Below, piece by piece: positions 1 to 8,875 of a stretch of 64,000 bases of DNA. How positions within the stretch are numbered: the stretch's first letter is position 1; every line of letters begins with the position of its first letter. Origin of the DNA: Pseudomonas hamedanensis (GTDB lineage: Bacteria > Pseudomonadota > Gammaproteobacteria > Pseudomonadales > Pseudomonadaceae); contig NZ_CP077091.1 of NCBI RefSeq assembly GCF_014268595.2, positions 208,501 through 272,500 on the forward strand, written 5' to 3'. The notes below the pieces were generated by a model that saw nothing but the letters and a program-made list of their open reading frames with translations, was not told where the DNA came from and ran no database searches. Both the position numbers and the translations under genes were made by a program.

Positions 1-240
1 CTGGTAATAGACCGGTGGCGGCTGCTGAACATAGACCGGTTGCGGCTGCACATAAACCGGTTGTTGCTGTACGTATACCGGCCGATCCTGATTGATCAGT
101 GCCGAGCCGATGATGGCCGAGCCGACGATCGCGCCAAACACCGCCGGGCCCTGCCAGCCATGGCCACCACCCGCTTCAGCCTGTCCGGTGACCGCGAGTG
201 CGCCAATCAACAAAGCCATGATGGGAAGTTTACGAATCAT
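1..240 (-). CDS. Exported Val/Gln/Pro-repeat protein (3' part outside window)
   Basis: Read from ATG at 240 leftwards; 80 codons are visible and the frame is open to the window edge. The first ~23 residues are a typical signal peptide (MIRKLPIMALLIGALAVTG, then QAEA). A Gly/Ala/Ile-rich hydrophobic stretch follows (AIVGSAIIGSALI), then tandem units of the type PVYVQ-(P)Q. Such proteins (small glycine-zipper segment plus Tyr/Pro/Gln repeats) are common envelope proteins in Pseudomonas, function unknown. The DNA repeats (accggttg/ataccgg units) encode the PVYVQ units. Confident as a secreted protein gene; no function assigned. Confidence 0.75.
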   Translation of the reverse strand, partial: MIRKLPIMALLIGALAVTGQAEAGGGHGWQGPAVFGAIVGSAIIGSALINQDRPVYVQQQPVYVQPQPVYVQQPPPVYYQ

Positions 241-483
241 GATAAGTCCTCGGTTCTTCGACCCGGCGCCGCGGCCTGAACCAGGCCCACAGTTGTCGCG
301 GGGATACAGCTAAGACAGCAAAATTGGCAAAATCAGCACGGCTGCCGGGTAAATTTTGTGTAAGGTCTGTACCGGCTTCTTTACCGCGCCGCGCCGCGCC
401 TTTGACAAGCCTTAATGATGATTCAGAACCCGATGGGCTGGCCAATCCCGTCCATCCGAAAGTGCGTTTGAAGGAGAAGTTTC

Positions 484-1302
484 ATGCAGATGAACCCGAA
501 CAAAGACACCCGGTTGTGCATGTCCCTGTCCGGACGTCCTGGCAATTTCGGTCTGCGTTTTCACAACCATTTGTATGAGCAGTTGGGCTTGAATTTCTAT
601 TACAAGGCGTTTGCCAGCCAGGATCTGGACGGTGCGGTCCGCGGCATCCGGGCGTTGGGCATTCGCGGCTGCGGCGTGTCGATGCCGTTCAAGGAAGCCT
701 GCATTGCGCTGGTGGATGAGCTGGATGCGTCGGCAGCGGCGATCCAGTCGATCAACACCATCGTCAACAGCAACGGTCATCTGAAGGCCTATAACACCGA
801 TTACATCGCTGTCGCCCAATTGCTGGTAAGCCACGCGGTGCCCAAGGATTCGACGTTCGCCCTGCGCGGCAGCGGCGGTATGGCCAAAGCCGTGGCCAGT
901 GCCTTGCGTGATGGCGGTTATAAGAACGGTCTGATCGTGGCGCGCAACGAACGCGCCGGGCGCGCCCTGGCGGATTCGCTGGGCTATCGCTGGCAGGCAG
1001 AATTGACTGACGAGCGCCCGCAAATGCTGATCAACGTCACGCCGGTGGGCATGGACGGCGGGCCGGAGGCGGGGCAACTGGCGTTTGCGCCTGAAGCGAT
1101 TGAAGCCGCTGACACGGTTTTCGACGTGGTCGCGATTCCTTCGGAAACGCCGCTGATCGTGCGGGCGCGGGCCGAGGGCAAGCGAGTGATTACCGGGCTG
1201 GAAGTGATTGCGATCCAGGCGCTGGAGCAATTCGTGCTGTACACCGGGGTGCGGCCGAATGAGGCGCAGTTTGCGGCGGCGGTGAATTTCGCCCGTAGCT
1301 GA
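484..1302 (+). CDS. Shikimate 5-dehydrogenase-like protein (AroE family)
   Basis: 272 aa, the usual AroE length. The ATG at 484 follows a strong AAGGAG Shine-Dalgarno. Visible family motifs: the N-terminal substrate loop SLSGRPGNFG (about 14-23), catalytic Lys70 in SMPFKE, catalytic Asp106 in YNTDY, and the nucleotide-binding loop GSGGMAKA near 130. AroE enzymes reduce 3-dehydroshikimate with NADPH. However, the sequence is divergent (VSMPFK rather than VTxPFK, YNTDY rather than DNTDG), like the accessory AroE paralogues (YdiB/RifI/SdhL types). The true substrate may be shikimate, quinate or an amino-shikimate. The housekeeping aroE is probably elsewhere. It appears monocistronic, followed by a REP pair. 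Confidence 0.85.
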   Translation: MQMNPNKDTRLCMSLSGRPGNFGLRFHNHLYEQLGLNFYYKAFASQDLDGAVRGIRALGIRGCGVSMPFKEACIALVDELDASAAAIQSINTIVNSNGHLKAYNTDYIAVAQLLVSHAVPKDSTFALRGSGGMAKAVASALRDGGYKNGLIVARNERAGRALADSLGYRWQAELTDERPQMLINVTPVGMDGGPEAGQLAFAPEAIEAADTVFDVVAIPSETPLIVRARAEGKRVITGLEVIAIQALEQFVLYTGVRPNEAQFAAAVNFARS

Positions 1303-1330
1303 TTGAGTTTTGTATTGGCTGGGCGGACCT

Positions 1331-1398
1331 CATCGCGAGCAGGCTCACTCCTACAATTGGAATGCGGTCAATCTGTAGGAGTGAGCCTGCTCGCGATG
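1331..1398. repeat. REP inverted pair (GTAGGAGTGAGCCTGCTCGCGA type)
   Basis: Two 25-nt arms, 1331-1355 and 1374-1398, are exact inverted copies separated by 18 nt. Each arm has its own internal GCGAGCAGGCTC palindrome. The same arm recurs at 2036, 31780, 57539 and 60968. Confidence 0.9.
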
Positions 1399-1491
1399 GC
1401 TGCGCCACGAACTCAGATCAGCACCCTGCCTATACTGCCTCTTCAGCAAACAGACTTGCCCACTACAAAAAAACCATAACCGAGGCCACCC

Positions 1492-2010
1492 ATGCATCCA
1501 CCCATCCTCAACCTCAACGAGGTCGAACTCGAACCCCTGCCTGAAGCCTTGGCCCCGCAAGGCGAAACCGCTGGACGCTATCAACAGCGATTCGCCCGGA
1601 TCGGCCAGCAACTGGGGGCGCAGAAGCTCGGTTATCGCCTCTACGCGCTGCCGCCGGGCATGCGTGGCAGCCCGTTTCACAGCCATCGGGTCAATGAGGA
1701 AATGTTCTACGTGGTAGCCGGCGAGGGCGAGGTGCGGCTGGGTGCCGAACGTTTTCCGATTCGCGCGGGCGATGTGATTGCCTGCCCGCCAGGCGGCCCG
1801 GAAATGGCCCATCAGATCATCAATACCAGCGCGGCCGAATTGCGTTATCTGGCGGTGAGCACGCAGCAGCAGCCGGAAATTTGTGAATATCCGGATTCGA
1901 ACAAATATGCGGTGATGGATAACTTCACAATCGATAGCGAGGGCAATGCCTCAGGCTTTGTCGCCGTGGCGCGGCAGGCGGATGGCGTGGATTACTGGGA
2001 TGGGGAATAA
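1492..2010 (+). CDS. Cupin-domain protein
   Basis: 172 aa. A single small beta-barrel (cupin 2) domain covers about residues 45-125. The metal-binding set is visible: H63-x-H65 with E69/E70 in PFHSHRVNEEMFYVV, then the second cupin motif ending in GGPEMAHQIIN (H107). GEGEVRLG and AGDVIACPP are the typical turns. Such monocupins are metal-dependent isomerases, dioxygenases or sugar-binding proteins; the sequence does not say which. REP pairs flank it on both sides, so it is probably transcribed alone. Confidence 0.85.
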   Translation: MHPPILNLNEVELEPLPEALAPQGETAGRYQQRFARIGQQLGAQKLGYRLYALPPGMRGSPFHSHRVNEEMFYVVAGEGEVRLGAERFPIRAGDVIACPPGGPEMAHQIINTSAAELRYLAVSTQQQPEICEYPDSNKYAVMDNFTIDSEGNASGFVAVARQADGVDYWDGE

Positions 2011-2035
2011 CATATCTGGAATTCGCTGATGTCCC

Positions 2036-2126
2036 CTGTAGGAGTGAGCCTGCTCGCGATAGCGGATTGTCAGGCACAACTGATTTGAATGACACACCGC
2101 TATCGCGAGCAGGCTCACTCCTACAG
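2036..2126. repeat. REP inverted pair
   Basis: Arms 2036-2063 and 2098-2126 (CTGTAGGAGTGAGCCTGCTC and its inverse, extended by GCGATAGCGG/CCGCTATCGC), with about 35 nt between. It lies between convergent genes. Confidence 0.9.
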
Positions 2127-2143
2127 GTGGGGGGCTTCGGTGG

Positions 2144-2788
2144 TTATTCGAGGCGCGCCAGGCGTTCTTCCAGTGCCGCGATCCGCGCTTCCAGTTCTTC
2201 AATGCGCTCGACCGAAACGCCACCGCCCGAACGCTCACCGGCATTCTGCCGCGCCGCCAATATCACCTCGATATCGGCCGGATCCCCCAGCGCATGGGTA
2301 TAGCGATCCTCGCGCTGCCCGGCCTGACGCGGAATCAGCACCGCCAGTCCGCGCGCAATCAGGCGCTCAAGCTGATGCACGACCTGCTCGGCGTCTTCGA
2401 AGTCGTGCATGCGCCCGCTGCGGGTGAGCAGTTCGTTAACGGTTTGGGGGCCGCGCAAAAACATCAACCCGGTGAGAATCACCTGCGCCGGCACCAGTTC
2501 CAGCGCCTTATCGACCTTGTGTTCCCAGCGGTCGGCTCGACTGCCCATGACCAGCCGGGTGAAACCGCGACCTTCGAGCGCGCGCAGGCTCTGGCCGACC
2601 TGGCCCTGATTGAGGTTCATCACCGGTTCGCGGCTGGTTTTCTGATTGCAGGCCAGCACCAGCGCGTTGAGGGTCAGCGGGTAGGTTTCCGGGCTGGTGG
2701 CCTGTTTCTCGATCAGGGCACCCAGAATGCGGATTTCCGTGGCGTTGAGCCGTGATTGTTCGGAGATGGATTCTTGTTCGGTGGTCAT
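2144..2788 (-). CDS. YceH family protein (DUF480/UPF0502)
   Basis: 214 aa, full length for the YceH family. It begins after a Ser/Glu-rich tail with [16 protein letters not shown] and contains the signature [23 protein letters not shown] segment (here [12 protein letters not shown]...) and [17 protein letters not shown]. Known structures in the family show two winged-helix domains. The C-terminal ~30 residues ([20 protein letters not shown]) form a short coiled coil. Molecular role unknown; DNA binding is inferred from the fold. Convergent with the cupin gene. Confidence 0.88.
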   Translation of the reverse strand: MTTEQESISEQSRLNATEIRILGALIEKQATSPETYPLTLNALVLACNQKTSREPVMNLNQGQVGQSLRALEGRGFTRLVMGSRADRWEHKVDKALELVPAQVILTGLMFLRGPQTVNELLTRSGRMHDFEDAEQVVHQLERLIARGLAVLIPRQAGQREDRYTHALGDPADIEVILAARQNAGERSGGGVSVERIEELEARIAALEERLARLE

Positions 2789-2913
2789 CGCGCGTTCCCT
2801 CTGCAGTCGAAGCCGCCTAGCCTAATCCTTGCCAAACAAAAGGCAAGCCGTGTGGTCATCAAGCATGGCTATAATCGCCACCACGTATTACCCAGCCATC
2901 ACACGAGACTGTC

Positions 2914-3423
2914 ATGACCATTTCCCTGTACGCCGCATCCGTCCCGGTTTTCCAACAAATGCTCAACGCCCTGAGCGATGTGCTGAAAAAGGCTGAAGCC
3001 CACGCCACCGAGAAAAACATCGACGCGAACGCGTTCCTGCAAGCGCGCCTGTACCCGGACATGTTCCCGCTGGTGCGCCAGGTGCAGATCGCCGTGGACT
3101 TCGCCAAAGGCGTGTCGGCGCGTCTGGCCGAAGTTGAACTGCCGAAGTATGACGACAGCGAAACCACCTTCGCCGACCTGCAAGCGCTGATCGCCAAGGT
3201 TCTGGCCTTTATCGGCGAGATCAAGCCTGAGCAGATCAATGGCAAGGAAGGCATCGAAATCGTCACCCGTCCAGGCACGCCGAAAGAGAAGCGCTTCAGC
3301 GGTCAGTCGTATCTGCTGACCTATGGTCTGCCGCAGTTCTTCTTCCACGTGACGACGACTTATGCGCTGCTGCGTCATAACGGTGTTGAAGTGGGCAAGC
3401 GCGATTACATGGGCGCGTTCTAA
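2914..3423 (+). CDS. DUF1993 family protein
   Basis: 169 aa, all-helical, full length for DUF1993. Recognised from the pattern MTISLYAASVPVFQQMLNAL at the start, the central RLYPDMFPLVRQVQIA, and QSYLLTYGLPQFFFHVTTTYALLRHNGVEVGKRDYMG at the end. The family is related to DinB-like four-helix bundles and has no established biochemical role. The ATG at 2914 is preceded by a weak GAG box. A good intrinsic terminator follows directly. Confidence 0.88.
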   Translation: MTISLYAASVPVFQQMLNALSDVLKKAEAHATEKNIDANAFLQARLYPDMFPLVRQVQIAVDFAKGVSARLAEVELPKYDDSETTFADLQALIAKVLAFIGEIKPEQINGKEGIEIVTRPGTPKEKRFSGQSYLLTYGLPQFFFHVTTTYALLRHNGVEVGKRDYMGAF

Positions 3424-3440
3424 AACGCCCTGATACGAAA

Positions 3441-3473
3441 AAGCCCGCCAAGGTTTGCGCCTTGGCGGGCTTT
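3441..3473 (+). terminator. Intrinsic terminator of the DUF1993 gene
   Basis: AAGCCCGCCAAGG ... CCTTGGCGGGCTT hairpin (12-bp stem) ending in TTTG, 17 nt after the stop codon. Confidence 0.85.
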
Positions 3474-3585
3474 GATCGTTCCCACGCTCCGCGTGGGAAT
3501 GCAGCCCGGGACGCTCCGCGTCCCTTTTCCGAGCCGAACGCGGAGCGTCCGTTGAGGCATTCCCACGCAGAGCGTGGGAACGATC
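3474..3585. repeat. Long nested palindromic repeat (GTTCCCACGCTCCGCGTGGGAA type)
   Basis: Outer arms GATCGTTCCCACGCTC (from 3474) and GAGCGTGGGAACGATC (to 3585) enclose a second inverted pair GGGACGCTCCGCGTCCC / CGCGGAGCGTCC. This is a different family from the GCGAGCAGGC REPs elsewhere in the window and occurs only once here, between the DUF1993 terminator and sstT. Confidence 0.85.
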
Positions 3586-3623
3586 TGTAAAACTCTCGGG
3601 CTTCCGTTTTCCTATAGCAGCGA

Positions 3624-4853
3624 TTACGCGCGCTGAGCCTTCTCTTCCTCGCCCAGGCACGCGGCTGCGGTAAACAGCACGTCCGTCGAGGAATTCAGCG
3701 CCGTCTCCGCTGAATCCTGCAGCACGCCAATGATGAAACCGACCGCCACGACCTGCATGGCAATCTCGCTTGGGATGCCAAACAGGCTGCACGCCAGCGG
3801 AATCAACAGCAGCGAACCGCCGGCCACACCCGACGCACCACAGGCGCAGATGGCCGCGACGACGCTGAGCAGAATCGCGGTGGGAATGTCCACGGCAATG
3901 CCCAGGGTGTGCACCGCCGCCAGCGTCAGCACGGTGATGGTGATGGCTGCGCCGGCCATGTTGATGGTCGCGCCCAGCGGGATCGATACCGAGTAAGTGT
4001 CTTCATGCAGGCCCAGGCGCTTGCTCAGTTCCAGGTTGACCGGAATGTTTGCCGCCGAGCTGCGGGTGAAGAACGCGGTGATGCCGCTTTCGCGCAGGCA
4101 CATCAAGGTCAACGGGTACGGGTTGCGACGCAGCTTCCAGAATACGATCAGCGGGTTCATCACCAGCGCCACGAACAGCATGCAGCCGAGCAGCACCGCC
4201 AGCAGGTGCGCGTAACCCAGCAGCGCACCAAAACCGGAGGTGGCGAGGGTCGAGGCGACGAGGCCGAAAATGCCCAGCGGCGCGAAGCGAATCACCACCC
4301 GCACGATCAGCGTCACACCGTTAGACAAGTCGCCGAGCACTTCGCGGGTGGTGTCGCCGGCATGACGAATGGCGATGCCCATGCCGATCGCCCACGCCAG
4401 AATGCCGATGAAATTGGCGTTCATCAGCGCGCTCACCGGGTTGTCCACCACACTCAGCAGCAGGCTTTGCAGCACTTCGCCGATGCCGCCGGGGGCGGTG
4501 ACTGCGACGTTGTCGGTCGACAGCACCAGGCTCGAGGGAAAACTCATGCTGGCAACCACAGCTACCACCGCTGCGGCAAAAGTGCCGAGCAGATAGAGGA
4601 ACAGAATCGGCCGGATATGGGTTTCCTGACCGTGCTTGTGGTTGGCAATCGAAGCCATCACCAACACGAACACCAGAATCGGTGCCACGGCTTTCAGTGC
4701 GGAGACGAAGACCTTGCCGATGAACGCGGTGGACTTCGCCGCTTCTGGTGCGAGCAGAGCCAAGGCGATACCGGCGATCAGGCCGATGACGATCTGGCTG
4801 ACCAGACTCAGGTTTTTCAGACGTTGCAGGAGAGAAGGGGATGAAGCGGTCAT
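3624..4853 (-). CDS. sstT: Serine/threonine:sodium symporter SstT
   Basis: 409 aa from ATG at 4853 ([17 protein letters not shown]). An upstream in-frame ATG at 4934 would add a charged, non-homologous leader and lacks a ribosome site. It belongs to the DAACS (dicarboxylate/amino acid:cation symporter) family, with about eight membrane segments and re-entrant loops. Recognisable features are [13 protein letters not shown] at the N terminus, the serine-rich [21 protein letters not shown] loop and [24 protein letters not shown], the family's Na+/substrate binding segment. The family imports serine and threonine with Na+ across the inner membrane. It appears to be monocistronic. Confidence 0.92.
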   Translation of the reverse strand: MTASSPSLLQRLKNLSLVSQIVIGLIAGIALALLAPEAAKSTAFIGKVFVSALKAVAPILVFVLVMASIANHKHGQETHIRPILFLYLLGTFAAAVVAVVASMSFPSSLVLSTDNVAVTAPGGIGEVLQSLLLSVVDNPVSALMNANFIGILAWAIGMGIAIRHAGDTTREVLGDLSNGVTLIVRVVIRFAPLGIFGLVASTLATSGFGALLGYAHLLAVLLGCMLFVALVMNPLIVFWKLRRNPYPLTLMCLRESGITAFFTRSSAANIPVNLELSKRLGLHEDTYSVSIPLGATINMAGAAITITVLTLAAVHTLGIAVDIPTAILLSVVAAICACGASGVAGGSLLLIPLACSLFGIPSEIAMQVVAVGFIIGVLQDSAETALNSSTDVLFTAAACLGEEEKAQRA

Positions 4854-5158
4854 AGCGGCATCTCTGTTTTTATAGGTTGCGAAGCGTCGTGGGCAGTCAC
4901 GAAACGCCTGTCGAAGTGACAACAACGCCGCCAAACGGCACGTTGAACAGCTGTACGATTTTCAGGGCGCGGACTTTATCACAGCGTGCGCGTTAACCTT
5001 CAGACCTGTGACGATCTGCCACCGGATCAGCCTTGCACATCGACAGGTTTGTGCAAGTCAGTCCCGACACACTCTGTTAAGATTGCGCATCCTTATTTTC
5101 CATTCCGCCAGCGGGCCTCCGGGTCAACGCTGGTGTCGTCGTTTTGCTGGAGTTGCGC
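4854..5158. other. Intergenic region between divergent sstT and MFS gene
   Basis: About 305 nt with no credible ORF. It should hold the promoters of both genes. The palindromic GTGCGCGTTAAC / TTGTGCAAGTCAG area near 4985-5065 is AT/GC mixed but gives no motif I can name. Confidence 0.5.
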
Positions 5159-6322
5159 ATGCTGTTGCCCATTCTTCTGTTGTCCGCCGCCGGGTTCACG
5201 GTGCTGACCACGGAATTCGTCATCGTCGGCCTGTTGCCGGCGATTGCCCGAGACCTCGAAGTCACCATCCCCCAGGCCGGGCTGTTGGTGACGTTGTTCG
5301 CTTTTACCGTGGCGCTGTTCGGGCCATTCCTGACCGCGTATTTCGCCCGGTTCGAACGGCGTAAATTGTTCATCGCCATCCTGATCATGTTCGGTCTGGC
5401 CAATACCGTTGCGGCATTGGCGCCGAATATCTGGGTGATGGCCGTTGCCCGCCTGATCCCGGCGTTGGGGTTGCCGGTGTTCTGGGCGCTGGCGAGCGAG
5501 ACGGCGGTGGACATCGTTGGCCCTGATTTCGCCGGTCGCGCCATCGCCAAGATTGGCTTCGGTATTGTCTGCGCCACGGTGTTCGGCATTCCGGTCGGCA
5601 CGTTGATTTCCGATGCGTTCGGCTGGCGCAGTGCATTCGGCATCCTCGCGCTGATTGCGTTTGCCAAAGCCTTGCTGCTGTTTGTTTATCTGCCGAAAAC
5701 CAGCCTGCACCAACATCAGGTCAGCTTCGCGTCGCAGTTCAAGATCCTGCGCAGCCCATTGATGATCGGGCATATCGTGCTGTCGATTCTGGTGTTCAGC
5801 GGCATGTTCACGGCCTATACCTATCTGGCCGACATCCTTGAGCGTCTGGCCGGTTTCAACGGCACCGTGGTCGGCTGGTGCCTGATGGGGTTTGGTGCGG
5901 TGGGGCTGATCGGTAACTCGCTCGGCGGTCGCGCGGTGGATCGGCATCCGTTGGGCGCATCGGTGCTGTTCTGCGCGTTCATGATTGCCGGCATGGTCTC
6001 GCTGGTGCCGAACATTCATTCGCCGCTGGGGCTGGCGGTGGCGATGGGCATCTGGGGCGTGACCCAGGCGGCATTATTCCTGGTCAGCCATGTGCGCCTG
6101 ATGAAAGCCGCACCCGAAGCGCCGGCTTTTGCCGCCTCGTTGAATATCGCCGGGGCGAATCTCGGAATCGGCCTGGGTGCCATGGTCGGTGGCCGCGTTA
6201 TCGATAGCGCGGGCCTGGGCTTTCTCGGGTTTGCCGCCGCCGGCTTCATTTTGCTGTCGGTGTTTCTGGCCATGGTGTTGATGACACTCAAGCCGCGCGA
6301 GATCTGCGCCGGGGCGTCATAA
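5159..6322 (+). CDS. MFS efflux permease (DHA1, AraJ/NepI-like)
   Basis: 387 aa from ATG at 5159, preceded by CTGGAG at a good distance; a TTG at 5144 would be the longer alternative. Twelve hydrophobic segments are visible. The motif TTEFVIVGLLPAIARDLEVTIPQAGLLVTLFA in TM1-2 and the loop AYFARFERRKLFIAILIMFGLAN are characteristic of the arabinose/purine-ribonucleoside efflux (DHA1) branch. It overlaps the end of the convergent nhaR-like gene by 6 nt. Function inferred as drug, sugar or nucleoside export; substrate unknown. Confidence 0.85.
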   Translation: MLLPILLLSAAGFTVLTTEFVIVGLLPAIARDLEVTIPQAGLLVTLFAFTVALFGPFLTAYFARFERRKLFIAILIMFGLANTVAALAPNIWVMAVARLIPALGLPVFWALASETAVDIVGPDFAGRAIAKIGFGIVCATVFGIPVGTLISDAFGWRSAFGILALIAFAKALLLFVYLPKTSLHQHQVSFASQFKILRSPLMIGHIVLSILVFSGMFTAYTYLADILERLAGFNGTVVGWCLMGFGAVGLIGNSLGGRAVDRHPLGASVLFCAFMIAGMVSLVPNIHSPLGLAVAMGIWGVTQAALFLVSHVRLMKAAPEAPAFAASLNIAGANLGIGLGAMVGGRVIDSAGLGFLGFAAAGFILLSVFLAMVLMTLKPREICAGAS

Positions 6323-7216
6323 CGCGGTAAACAGCTCGCGTCGGGCACCTTCGGTAATCGCAACGATGCCGGGGTGCTTGACCTTGCGCTCCACCGAAAT
6401 GGCATAGAACGACTCGGTCACAGCGTCCGTCTGGCCGATCAACTGCACGCCGTACTGACGCTTAACCTCATCGGCGATCACGCTCGGACCGATGAAAATT
6501 CCGCTGCCGGACTGGCCGAACGCCTGCATCAAGGCACTGTCATCGAATTCGCCGACAATCTGCGGCTGGATCTGCTGTTCGGCAAACCAGCGCTGCAAGC
6601 GGCTGCGTACCACGGTTTCCGGGCCGGGAATCAACAGCGGTGCACCGTGCAGGCTGCGCGGAAAATCGTGGCCGTAGCGCTCGGCCAATTCAGCAGTGGC
6701 GAAGAAGCTGATGCCGCATTCCCCCAGCTTCTGGCTGTAGCCCTTGATGTCCAGGTGCGACGGCATCGGGCTGTCGGAGATCACCAGGTCCAGGCGCTGG
6801 ATGGCCAGATCCGCGAGCAAGCGTTCGAGCTTGTCCTCGCGGCAGGTGATGCGCAGCGGCTCCTTGAGCTCCATGGTCGGGGCGATCAGGCGATACACGA
6901 TGGATTTGGGCACGACGTCGGCGACACCCACGCGAAACAGGATCTGTTGTTCATTCGGTCGTGCGCGCAGCATCAACTCCAGTTCGCCGCCGAGCTGGAA
7001 CATCTGCTCGGCGTAGGGCAGGGCCTGACGGCCGGCTTCGGTCAATTCCAATTGCCGGCCGACCCGGCGAAACAGTTCGATGCCATACGTCTGTTCCAGC
7101 AGGGAAATCTGCCCGCTGATGGTTTGCGGGGTCAGGTTGAGCTGCTCGCAGGCCCGTACGATGCTGCCGGTCTTGGCCACGACCCAAAAATAATGCAGTT
7201 GTCGATAATTCAGCAT
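6317..7216 (-). CDS. nhaR: LysR-type regulator NhaR
   Basis: 299 aa, full length. The N-terminal winged helix reads MLNYRQLHYFWVVAKTGSIVRACEQLNLTPQTISGQI, diagnostic of the NhaR branch (LNYxHLxYFWxVAxxGS, QTISGQI). The C-terminal effector domain keeps ADVVPKSIVYRLIAPTMEL. E. coli NhaR activates the Na+/H+ antiporter nhaA and osmC. Here no nhaA is adjacent; the neighbours are a convergent MFS pump and a divergent lipoprotein, so its local targets are uncertain. The name is a family assignment. Confidence 0.85.
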   Translation of the reverse strand: MLNYRQLHYFWVVAKTGSIVRACEQLNLTPQTISGQISLLEQTYGIELFRRVGRQLELTEAGRQALPYAEQMFQLGGELELMLRARPNEQQILFRVGVADVVPKSIVYRLIAPTMELKEPLRITCREDKLERLLADLAIQRLDLVISDSPMPSHLDIKGYSQKLGECGISFFATAELAERYGHDFPRSLHGAPLLIPGPETVVRSRLQRWFAEQQIQPQIVGEFDDSALMQAFGQSGSGIFIGPSVIADEVKRQYGVQLIGQTDAVTESFYAISVERKVKHPGIVAITEGARRELFTAL

Positions 7217-7350
7217 GGCGCCCCCACAGTTCGTTAAAGCCGAAGTATAGACGCTAAAAATACGAATTTTCCTGAAGTGTTCACCTCCCTAGAATGCCCA
7301 CCCATCGACGGCCGGTCTGTGCGCCTGTCTGTACATTGCAAGGAAATCTT

Positions 7351-7593
7351 ATGAAATACACATTCCCCGCGCTGTTATTTGCGTCTTTACTGGTTCTGGC
7401 CGGTTGCGATCAGGCTGAAAAAAGTGCCCAGCAGTTGATGGGCGCAGCGGCCGAAAGCGCCAAACAGGCGATCGACGACACCCATAAAGCCGCCGAGCAA
7501 GCGCTTAGCGATGCCACCGGTGGGTTGATCCAGAAAAAAGAAACAACGGAAAAAGACTCGGAAGAATCCGAATCTTCCTCCGAGACTATCTAA
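7351..7593 (+). CDS. Small lipoprotein, Ala/Glu-rich helical
   Basis: 80 aa from ATG 7351 (AAGGAA ribosome site). The signal peptide ends in a clear lipobox LVLAGC (Cys18), so the mature protein is lipid-anchored. The rest is a predicted amphipathic helix rich in Ala, Lys and Gln (AESAKQAIDDTHKAAEQAL) with a very acidic/Ser tail (EKDSEESESSSETI). The codons of the tail are AAA/GAA-rich, unlike the GC-rich neighbours. It lies 29 nt upstream of the terC-like gene and may share its transcript. No function known. Confidence 0.8.
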   Translation: MKYTFPALLFASLLVLAGCDQAEKSAQQLMGAAAESAKQAIDDTHKAAEQALSDATGGLIQKKETTEKDSEESESSSETI

Positions 7594-7622
7594 ACCGTCT
7601 TACAAAGACTCAGGACTGACCC

Positions 7623-8372
7623 ATGGAATATCTGTTAGAACTCGCCGCCAGCCCGACCGCCTGGATCGCATTGGCCACACTGGTGGTGATGGAAATCGTG
7701 CTGGGCATCGATAACCTGATCTTTATCTCGATCCTGACCAACAAGCTGCCCAAGCAGTATCAGCAGAAAGCTCGCCGCATCGGTATCGGTATGGCGTTGA
7801 TTCTGCGACTGGCACTGTTGAGCACCATCGCATTCATCGTGCAGTTGACTGAGCCGGTGTTCGAGATTCTCGGTCAGGCGTTCTCCTGGAAGGACATGAT
7901 TCTGATCGCGGGTGGCCTGTTCCTGGTCTGGAAAGCCACGACTGAGATTCACCACAGCATGGACCCGGCGCCGGAAGATCCGAAATCCGCGACGTCCACG
8001 GTAACCCTGGGCTTTGCGGCGGCTATCGGTCAGATCCTGATGCTCGACATGGTGTTCTCGATCGACAGCATCATCACCGCCGTGGGCATGACCGAGCACT
8101 TGCCGATCATGATCATCGCAGTGGTGGCCTCGGTGTTGGTGATGCTGTTCGCCGCTGAGCCGCTGGCCAAGTTCATCAACGACAACCCGACCGTGGTGAT
8201 GCTGGCGCTGGGCTTCCTGATCATGATCGGCATGACGCTGATTGCCGAAGGCTTCGGCGCCCACGTACCGAAAGGTTATGTGTACGCAGCCATGGCATTC
8301 TCGGCCGGCATCGAAGTGCTGAATATGCTGTCCCGCCGGGCCAAGCAGAAGAAAATCACTCAGCAGGCGTAA
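7623..8372 (+). CDS. TerC family integral membrane protein
   Basis: 249 aa with seven hydrophobic segments. The TerC signature is visible twice: [20 protein letters not shown] in TM1 and [19 protein letters not shown] in the second half. Both contain membrane-embedded Asp residues thought to bind a metal ion. Family members (TerC, Alx/MeeF, YkoY) are implicated in Mn2+ export or metal loading of secreted proteins. No tellurite-resistance ter genes lie nearby, so a Mn2+-type role is more likely than tellurite resistance (inference). Ends before a strong terminator. Confidence 0.9.
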   Translation: MEYLLELAASPTAWIALATLVVMEIVLGIDNLIFISILTNKLPKQYQQKARRIGIGMALILRLALLSTIAFIVQLTEPVFEILGQAFSWKDMILIAGGLFLVWKATTEIHHSMDPAPEDPKSATSTVTLGFAAAIGQILMLDMVFSIDSIITAVGMTEHLPIMIIAVVASVLVMLFAAEPLAKFINDNPTVVMLALGFLIMIGMTLIAEGFGAHVPKGYVYAAMAFSAGIEVLNMLSRRAKQKKITQQA

Positions 8373-8390
8373 TCGCTGAGAAACACAAAA

Positions 8391-8426
8391 ACCGCCTGAG
8401 CTTTTTGAGTCAGGCGGTTTTTTTTG
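8391..8426 (+). terminator. Intrinsic terminator of terC-like gene
   Basis: ACCGCCTGA-GCTTTTTGAG-TCAGGCGGT followed by a run of eight T. Confidence 0.9.
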
Positions 8427-8474
8427 GACATGAATTGATCGTGGATCGCGTAGCCCAGAACGTGGCTTTAACCG

Positions 8475-8642
8475 TCAGTGAGCCGTTGCATGCTCTGCGT
8501 GTTGCTTGCGCGGTTTTTCGGCCGGAGCCGTCGGAGCCGGATGATGATGGCGCCGCGAAATCCGCAGCACGCCCCACAACATGGCAGTCGCCACGGCCAG
8601 CCAGCCGGCTATCAACATTACGATGGTCATGGTCAGGCTCAT
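8475..8642 (-). CDS. Small single-pass membrane protein (55 aa)
   Basis: Found by reading the minus strand: ATG at 8642 preceded by GAGGAG at 7-nt spacing, stop TGA at 8475-8477. It begins MSLTMTIVMLIAGWLAVATA, forming one transmembrane helix (about 5-26). A basic, His/Pro/Lys-rich cytosolic tail follows (ISRRHHHPAP ... KPRKQHAEHATAH). The perfect ribosome site and membrane/tail architecture support a real gene despite its length. The His clusters could bind metal, but that is only a suggestion. Confidence 0.7.
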   Translation of the reverse strand: MSLTMTIVMLIAGWLAVATAMLWGVLRISRRHHHPAPTAPAEKPRKQHAEHATAH

Positions 8643-8875
8643 TTGTGCCTCCTCTTCGCCCTGCGGCGGGCGCCCGCTTTTCGCAAATCGCTCTCTTCCA
8701 GTGACAGTCTAGTCAAAGGCGCGTTTCAGCCTATTGACCAAAGGTCGGCAGCGACCAATCAGTTCGCTCTATCTAACCGATACGTCTGCGGTTTAAGGCT
8801 ATACCGCAGGCGAGGGCGGATCTATGATCGCTGGCGTTGCCGGAACACGATGACCGGCGTCTGAAAGGAATGACG

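Noticed and set aside
1331..2126. CRISPR-like repeats
   Set aside because: Arms are inverted pairs dispersed one per gap, not direct repeats with regular spacers, and no cas genes are present.
3909..4844. 311-aa plus-strand frame opposite sstT
   Set aside because: Gln/His/Arg-rich antisense shadow.
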